From Sedimentisphaerales bacterium (GTDB taxonomy: Bacteria > Planctomycetota > Phycisphaerae > Sedimentisphaerales > Anaerobacaceae), in NCBI GenBank assembly GCA_016930645.1, contig JAFGGH010000030.1:1-50263 (forward strand): a stretch of 50,263 nt of DNA. The letters are read 5' to 3'. The notes under the pieces are model-generated. The model had not been told where the DNA came from. It worked only from the letters and a program-made list of their open reading frames with translations, and searched no databases. The position numbers and the translations under genes are program-made. Shown piece by piece: positions 46,301-50,263 of this stretch; the first letter of the stretch is position 1; every line of letters begins with the position of its first letter.

Positions 46301-47929
46301 TCACTTTAGGCTGATTTGGGGCATAGAACCTGCGTAAAATTCAGCGTCAACAGCACCCTGTTCAACCATTTTTTTTAACAATTCGATTATCTGCGAATAA
46401 GAAATACCCAGACCGACCATGGTGCCCTCCTTTTTTCTTGTCGGCTCTAAACCCAGTGTCCGTATAATATTTCCAAGCTCATACGAACATTGCAGTGAAA
46501 TAGGTGGGATTTCCGGTTTGCCCGGTATATGGCGGATAATCGTAATAAAATTCTGCTCCGGCAGGCCGTTTATAGTGATATATCCATCCGGTGACTGGAT
46601 AAAAATATTTTTACTGCAGTATATCGGACCTCCAAATACCGCTATCCGCGGCTGACCGCTGCGGGACACAAATATCATCCTGTCTCTGGTAAGAGCAATC
46701 TGCTCAAAAGAAAAATCGCCTGCGATATTTTCGGCTGTAATGGCAATATCATCAAGCTGTCGGAGTCGTTCATATACCGCAATTTTCATTTTCGTGTCTC
46801 CGTCACGCAGCAAACGACGACAAAGCCCTTCTATATCACTTTGCCTGGCTGACATACTTACCGCCTCAAGAGCCGCCATTCTATATGATGAATTATCATC
46901 CAAAGCAATCTCTCTCAGAATTGAAAAACCTTCATCACTTCCAAGATTCAGCAAACACCGAGCCGCCCGGAAACGGACTTCTTCATCAACTGAATTTAAA
47001 TCCAATAATTTCTTAAGCGGTTTCAAAGAATCTTTCCCGATCGCCTCAAGGACCGCTTCGGCGACGTCTTTTTCATTGGAACCTGCCAGTTGGGAAATTA
47101 ACTCCTTAATTTTCTGCTCCTTTTTCTGGCCGGTTAAATTCAGATAGGTCGATTTTACTATTGAGACAAATTGTTGCTTCCGGCTGACATATTGCGAAGG
47201 TATCTTAATTTCAACCTGACCCGCCGATAGAGCGTTAGCCACACCATCACCGAACCGCTCGATAAGCTTGTTGCGGATTGTATTGGCAACAAGATAATCA
47301 GGCTCACGCAATGAAAGTACAATCTTGTAATCATCCAGAACTACTCCGCCGTTAAGAACATAGCCGATCTTTTCGTCACTGATGCCGTCTATCTTGTCTA
47401 TGTAAACAGGCCCTTCAGCGTATGCGAGGACCTTCGTCATAACTCCGAAAGTGCCTGCGGCCCGAAGCTCGGCACCATAAAGCCTGCCACCTTCAATGCT
47501 TGTTGTCTGAGTCGCGTCCGGCGCCGCTACTCTAACATCGAAACGCTGCCCTCTTACCGGAGAAGTCGGCATCAAACCTTCAACTATGACAACAGAAGTA
47601 TCTTTACTGTTGATGAATTTATTGACATCTTTGTCCGGTAAATACCTGAGAATATACTGGGTCAGATAGTCCCTTATCTGAGGAGGACACTCACTGCTGC
47701 CCGTGCCTCTCAATCCACCTACAATAGCATAGCCGCGGACTGCGATAGCATCAGGCGCATAAACCTGTGCCAGGGAGCCGATAGTCTGGCCGGATTCAAT
47801 CTTTGCCCGGGACCTTTCCATCTCCTCGGCAATAGAATTGTCTTTTTTCTCCAGGTCGCAACCGGATACCACCATCAAAAAACTAATCACCGTCAGCATA
47901 ACAATTTTTGTCAATTGGCAGCTTTTCAT
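46301..47929 (-). CDS. FlgI-like lipoprotein with HEAT-type repeats
   Basis: A 542-residue lipoprotein (MKSCQLTKIVMLTVISFLMVVSGC; start chosen at 47929). Its first half follows the flagellar P-ring protein FlgI: VRGYAIVGGLRGTGSSE, PVRGQRFDVRVAA, TSIEGGRLYGAELRA, LAYAEGPVYID and VLSLREPDYLVANTI. The second half contains HEAT-like helical repeats (EEVRFRAARCLLNLGSDEGF, YRMAALEAVS) and a C-terminal beta-rich domain. A P-ring protein should carry a simple signal peptide, and no other flagellar gene is present, so this is more likely a FlgI-fold envelope protein of a different machine. Divergent from the phosphatase at 48096. Confidence 0.75.
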   Translation of the reverse strand: MKSCQLTKIVMLTVISFLMVVSGCDLEKKDNSIAEEMERSRAKIESGQTIGSLAQVYAPDAIAVRGYAIVGGLRGTGSSECPPQIRDYLTQYILRYLPDKDVNKFINSKDTSVVIVEGLMPTSPVRGQRFDVRVAAPDATQTTSIEGGRLYGAELRAAGTFGVMTKVLAYAEGPVYIDKIDGISDEKIGYVLNGGVVLDDYKIVLSLREPDYLVANTIRNKLIERFGDGVANALSAGQVEIKIPSQYVSRKQQFVSIVKSTYLNLTGQKKEQKIKELISQLAGSNEKDVAEAVLEAIGKDSLKPLKKLLDLNSVDEEVRFRAARCLLNLGSDEGFSILREIALDDNSSYRMAALEAVSMSARQSDIEGLCRRLLRDGDTKMKIAVYERLRQLDDIAITAENIAGDFSFEQIALTRDRMIFVSRSGQPRIAVFGGPIYCSKNIFIQSPDGYITINGLPEQNFITIIRHIPGKPEIPPISLQCSYELGNIIRTLGLEPTRKKEGTMVGLGISYSQIIELLKKMVEQGAVDAEFYAGSMPQISLK

Positions 47930-48095
47930 TTTTAGAACCCTGAAAAAGGTGATATATCGCAATAAACCATTGAATGATAAGTGCTTACGCAACATTAGTC
48001 AAGCCAATTAAATATCAGTTTCATAAGTGCGTCCTGTTGTTATTGCCGGCAATATTACTATAATTCGACTATTGTTCCGGTTTGGATTCAAAAAA

Positions 48096-48707
48096 ATGAG
48101 TAAATCCACAAAAGTCAAAATAACAACGCTTGTCTCGATTATTATTTTAACTCTTACTGTGCCATTATTTCTGCAGTTCCGCTCGAATAATAATCCGTCT
48201 TCTCCACCCGTAAAAATCTCGGCAGAACCGCTTGAAATACCCGGGCTTGACAACTTTTACAAAGTAACCGATCAATTGTACAGGGGAGCGCAACCTACCG
48301 CAGAAGGAATCAGGCAACTGAAAAAGATGAGCATTAAAACGATTATAAACCTGCGTTCCCTGCATTCGGACAGGGATGAAATCGGAGATGTTCAGGTCGG
48401 ATATGAGCATATAATTTTTAATCCGCTCAATCCCGAAAAAGACCAGATTGTCAGATTTCTTAAAATATCAACCGACCCAAACAATCAGCCCGTATTCGTA
48501 CACTGTCTGCATGGCTCCGACAGAACCGGTATGATGTGCGCCGTTTATCGCGTTATAGTCTGCGGCTGGTCAAAAGAAGATGCTCTTGATGAAATGGTCA
48601 ACGGCCCGTACGGCTTCCATCCAATTTTCAAAAACATCACAAGCTACTTCAACAACCTTGATTTTGAATACATACGAGAACAAGCCGGTCCGGGTACATC
48701 CGGATAA
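48096..48707 (+). CDS. Membrane-anchored cysteine phosphatase (DSP/PTP fold)
   Basis: A 203-residue protein (ATG at 48096; a GTG frame extends upstream to 48027). One N-terminal hydrophobic helix (VSIIILTLTVPLFLQF) is followed by a phosphatase domain with VTDQLYRGAQPT, IKTIINLRS and the P-loop HCLHGSDRTG, a perfect CxxGxxR catalytic loop. It probably dephosphorylates proteins, phosphoinositides or other phospho-compounds outside the cytoplasm, or in it if the helix is N-in; the orientation is not determined. It shares a divergent promoter region with the FlgI-like gene. Confidence 0.82.
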   Translation: MSKSTKVKITTLVSIIILTLTVPLFLQFRSNNNPSSPPVKISAEPLEIPGLDNFYKVTDQLYRGAQPTAEGIRQLKKMSIKTIINLRSLHSDRDEIGDVQVGYEHIIFNPLNPEKDQIVRFLKISTDPNNQPVFVHCLHGSDRTGMMCAVYRVIVCGWSKEDALDEMVNGPYGFHPIFKNITSYFNNLDFEYIREQAGPGTSG

Positions 48708-48947
48708 TTCCCCCGTCAGCCTCATTGCGGGCGGCTCGTCCGCCGCAGCCAAACGACTTAAGCAAAACAATCTCAATGGCTTACGAACCGCCTGCCTGCT
48801 TTAACGTCGGCGACCAAAATATACTACAGCTATTATAATTTTATGTTGACTTTTTTTGAAAAATTTATTACTTTTCGCCCACTTAAGATTTGCACGCTAT
48901 GGTGGCGGGCAAGGGTACTTGGTGGTAATTTTTACAAGGAGATTATC

Positions 48948-49766
48948 ATGAAGAGAATTATTTTGGCGGCAGTACTAATAATTGTTATTACTCAATCATT
49001 CGCGATAGCTGAACCCGGCAAACTGAGTGGTGCCATTGGTGTTGATTACACCACTAAATATATCTGGCGTGGATTCGATGTTTATAACGACAAAAGTGCC
49101 ATCCATCCCTTCATCGACCTCGAATTCGGTGATAGCGGTTTTGGAATCAACCTGACTGCTCACAGGGCAAATTCCAGCGGTCATGAAAACTCCGAAAGAT
49201 GGGACTACAACCTATATTACCGCAATGCAGCCTTTGCTGGAGAGCGTTATCAGATAAACTATATGTTTGACTATGTTTACTACAACTATCCTGATATGAG
49301 CAGTCATACCACAAAGAGTATCGACTTGCAGGAAATAAATGGCGTATTCTCGTTCCCGCAAATCTTAGGCGTAAAAGGGCTGGTTCCAACATATGTCCTC
49401 GTAAAACTCTGGCCTTCAAACAGCGGTACTGTAGTTGGGGCAAATTCACCAAGCGGCGGCACTGCGTCCGGCTGGGCGCATATATTTATGCTTGACTACG
49501 GTATGCCCATAACCTGCCCTGTTACAAATGAAGAAAGAACCCTTAATTTGCACACCGAGTTCGTTTATAACGACGGTGTTGGCCCAAACGGCGCTAATGT
49601 TGACCACGACTGGTCGAATGTGGTTGTTGGCCTTTCTACTGACCTCAAGTTAGCAGAAAACCTCGTTTTCACCCCGGGAATTTATCACCAGATTATAATG
49701 GACAAATCCGTCAATCCCGACAAGGATGAAACCTGGGCCAGTCTGAAAGTAGCTTATAAATTCTGA
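48948..49766 (+). CDS. Outer-membrane beta-barrel protein (TIGR02001-like)
   Basis: A 272-residue exported protein whose start at 48948 is set by AAGGAG at 48936-48941; a longer open frame begins at 48843. Signal peptide KRIILAAVLIIVITQSFAIA, then alternating aromatic beta-strands (VDYTTKYIWRGFDVYND, YYRNAAFAGERYQINYMFDYVYYNYPD) and a terminal strand ASLKVAYKF ending in Phe, typical of barrel proteins. The TTKYIWRG motif near the start matches the TIGR02001 outer-membrane family. Function unknown, possibly porin or uptake. Confidence 0.8.
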   Translation: MKRIILAAVLIIVITQSFAIAEPGKLSGAIGVDYTTKYIWRGFDVYNDKSAIHPFIDLEFGDSGFGINLTAHRANSSGHENSERWDYNLYYRNAAFAGERYQINYMFDYVYYNYPDMSSHTTKSIDLQEINGVFSFPQILGVKGLVPTYVLVKLWPSNSGTVVGANSPSGGTASGWAHIFMLDYGMPITCPVTNEERTLNLHTEFVYNDGVGPNGANVDHDWSNVVVGLSTDLKLAENLVFTPGIYHQIIMDKSVNPDKDETWASLKVAYKF

Positions 49767-49780
49767 TTTTGTGATACAGA

Positions 49781-49814
49781 AAAAAGCCCTGTACCGTACG
49801 GTGCAGGGCTTTTT
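49781..49814. terminator. Terminator after the barrel protein
   Basis: AAAAAGCCCTGTACC with its complement CGGTGCAGGGCTTTTT around GTAC: 11-bp stem with one G-T pair, A-run before and T-run after. It functions for the plus-strand gene and is symmetric enough to act in both directions. Confidence 0.85.
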
Positions 49815-50263
49815 CATTTCTTAAAACGATTGTTTCACATAGCCCGGATTCTTCATTAACCGCCAACGCTATCCTGAGCGCAAAAGGAATATTTAGTGAC
49901 GTAACTGTATAGGTTTCAATCAGTTAAATAAGCTAACCGGTGTTTTTTATCCATTTGGCGGAGATGGGATAAGAGATTTCCTTTATGGTTTTCTTCGTTT
50001 CTGTATCCCGCAAATAGACGCGGATTTCATTGATTTGCGTAGGTCTTTGGAAAGAAATCCCGTTTATTATTTGTATTATTATAGCTGATATATTCGAAAC
50101 TGATATTGAGATCTTCAATGTTATTAATAAACTTGGTCAGCTTGTCATGCCTGTCTGTACTCTATACTTCAAAGAATTAACCCGCATATTTCACAGGATT
50201 TTTACATTTTCTGATTGCAAAATGGCCTAACTACTTGTAGTATAATAAGTTATATTAAACACC
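49815..50263. other. Distal intergenic region without a supported gene
   Basis: About 450 bp of AT-rich sequence to the window end. Short open frames occur on both strands, including a 61-codon minus frame (49933-50118) that reads like the end of a small protein, but none has a ribosome site, homology I recognise or a start I can support. The region may be the flank of a gene beyond the window. Confidence 0.5.

Noticed and set aside
49933-50118. 61-codon minus frame near the window end
   Set aside because: There is no start signal and no family match, and it ends in a gap without other coding support.

Overview
The window looks like chromosome of an anaerobic planctomycete, most likely class Phycisphaerae near Sedimentisphaerales. 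This is inferred from three PEP-CTERM secreted proteins, a GLUG/dockerin-type secreted protein, a FlgI-like lipoprotein with no flagellar genes nearby, a 2-hydroxyacyl-CoA dehydratase-type activase, hydrogenase maturation genes and mosaic intergenic repeats. No rRNA, tRNA, CRISPR array, prophage or transposase gene was seen.

Layout. 1-7.2 kb: der GTPase, a small HEPN/AbiU2-like gene in a repeat-rich gap, and a 1451-residue protein with two BadF-type ATPase modules joined to a dehydratase-like half. 7.2-14.35 kb: an AT-rich gap with DnaA-box-like sites (candidate oriC), then dnaN, a dciA-like helicase loader, gyrB and two tandem NfeD/ClpP-fold secreted proteins, the second lacking the nucleophilic serine, closed by a 12-bp-stem hairpin. 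14.5-20.1 kb: three PEP-CTERM genes behind a hairpin-rich leader, an alaC-type aminotransferase and the GLUG/dockerin protein. 20.1-22.7 kb: a polyamine operon (pyruvoyl arginine decarboxylase, agmatinase, deoxyhypusine synthase-like enzyme) behind a good promoter. 22.8-26.4 kb: PAP2 and MltA lipoproteins and accA.

26.6-39.6 kb is rich in purine synthesis: tyrA, then purL carrying two N-terminal PurS-like modules, purQ, a hotdog thioesterase, an M20 deacylase, a zinc-ribbon coiled-coil protein, an RNase H-PurN fusion, guaB and guaA, with a BRO-family gene between guaB and guaA. 39.8-50.3 kb: hypF with a shortened hypC overlapping its 3' end, smc, the FlgI-like HEAT lipoprotein, a membrane-anchored cysteine phosphatase and an outer-membrane beta-barrel protein.

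The least expected signal is a family of short palindromes (core CCCGA...TCGGG) scattered both between genes and inside open frames. HypF carries three core copies and two longer hairpins, and MltA, PurQ and SMC one each, all without breaking the frame. Two further repeat families (TCCGCC...GGATAAA and nested inverted repeats) occur between genes. The other notable items are the RNase H-PurN fusion, the protease/pseudoprotease pair, the candidate origin and the structured PEP-CTERM leader.
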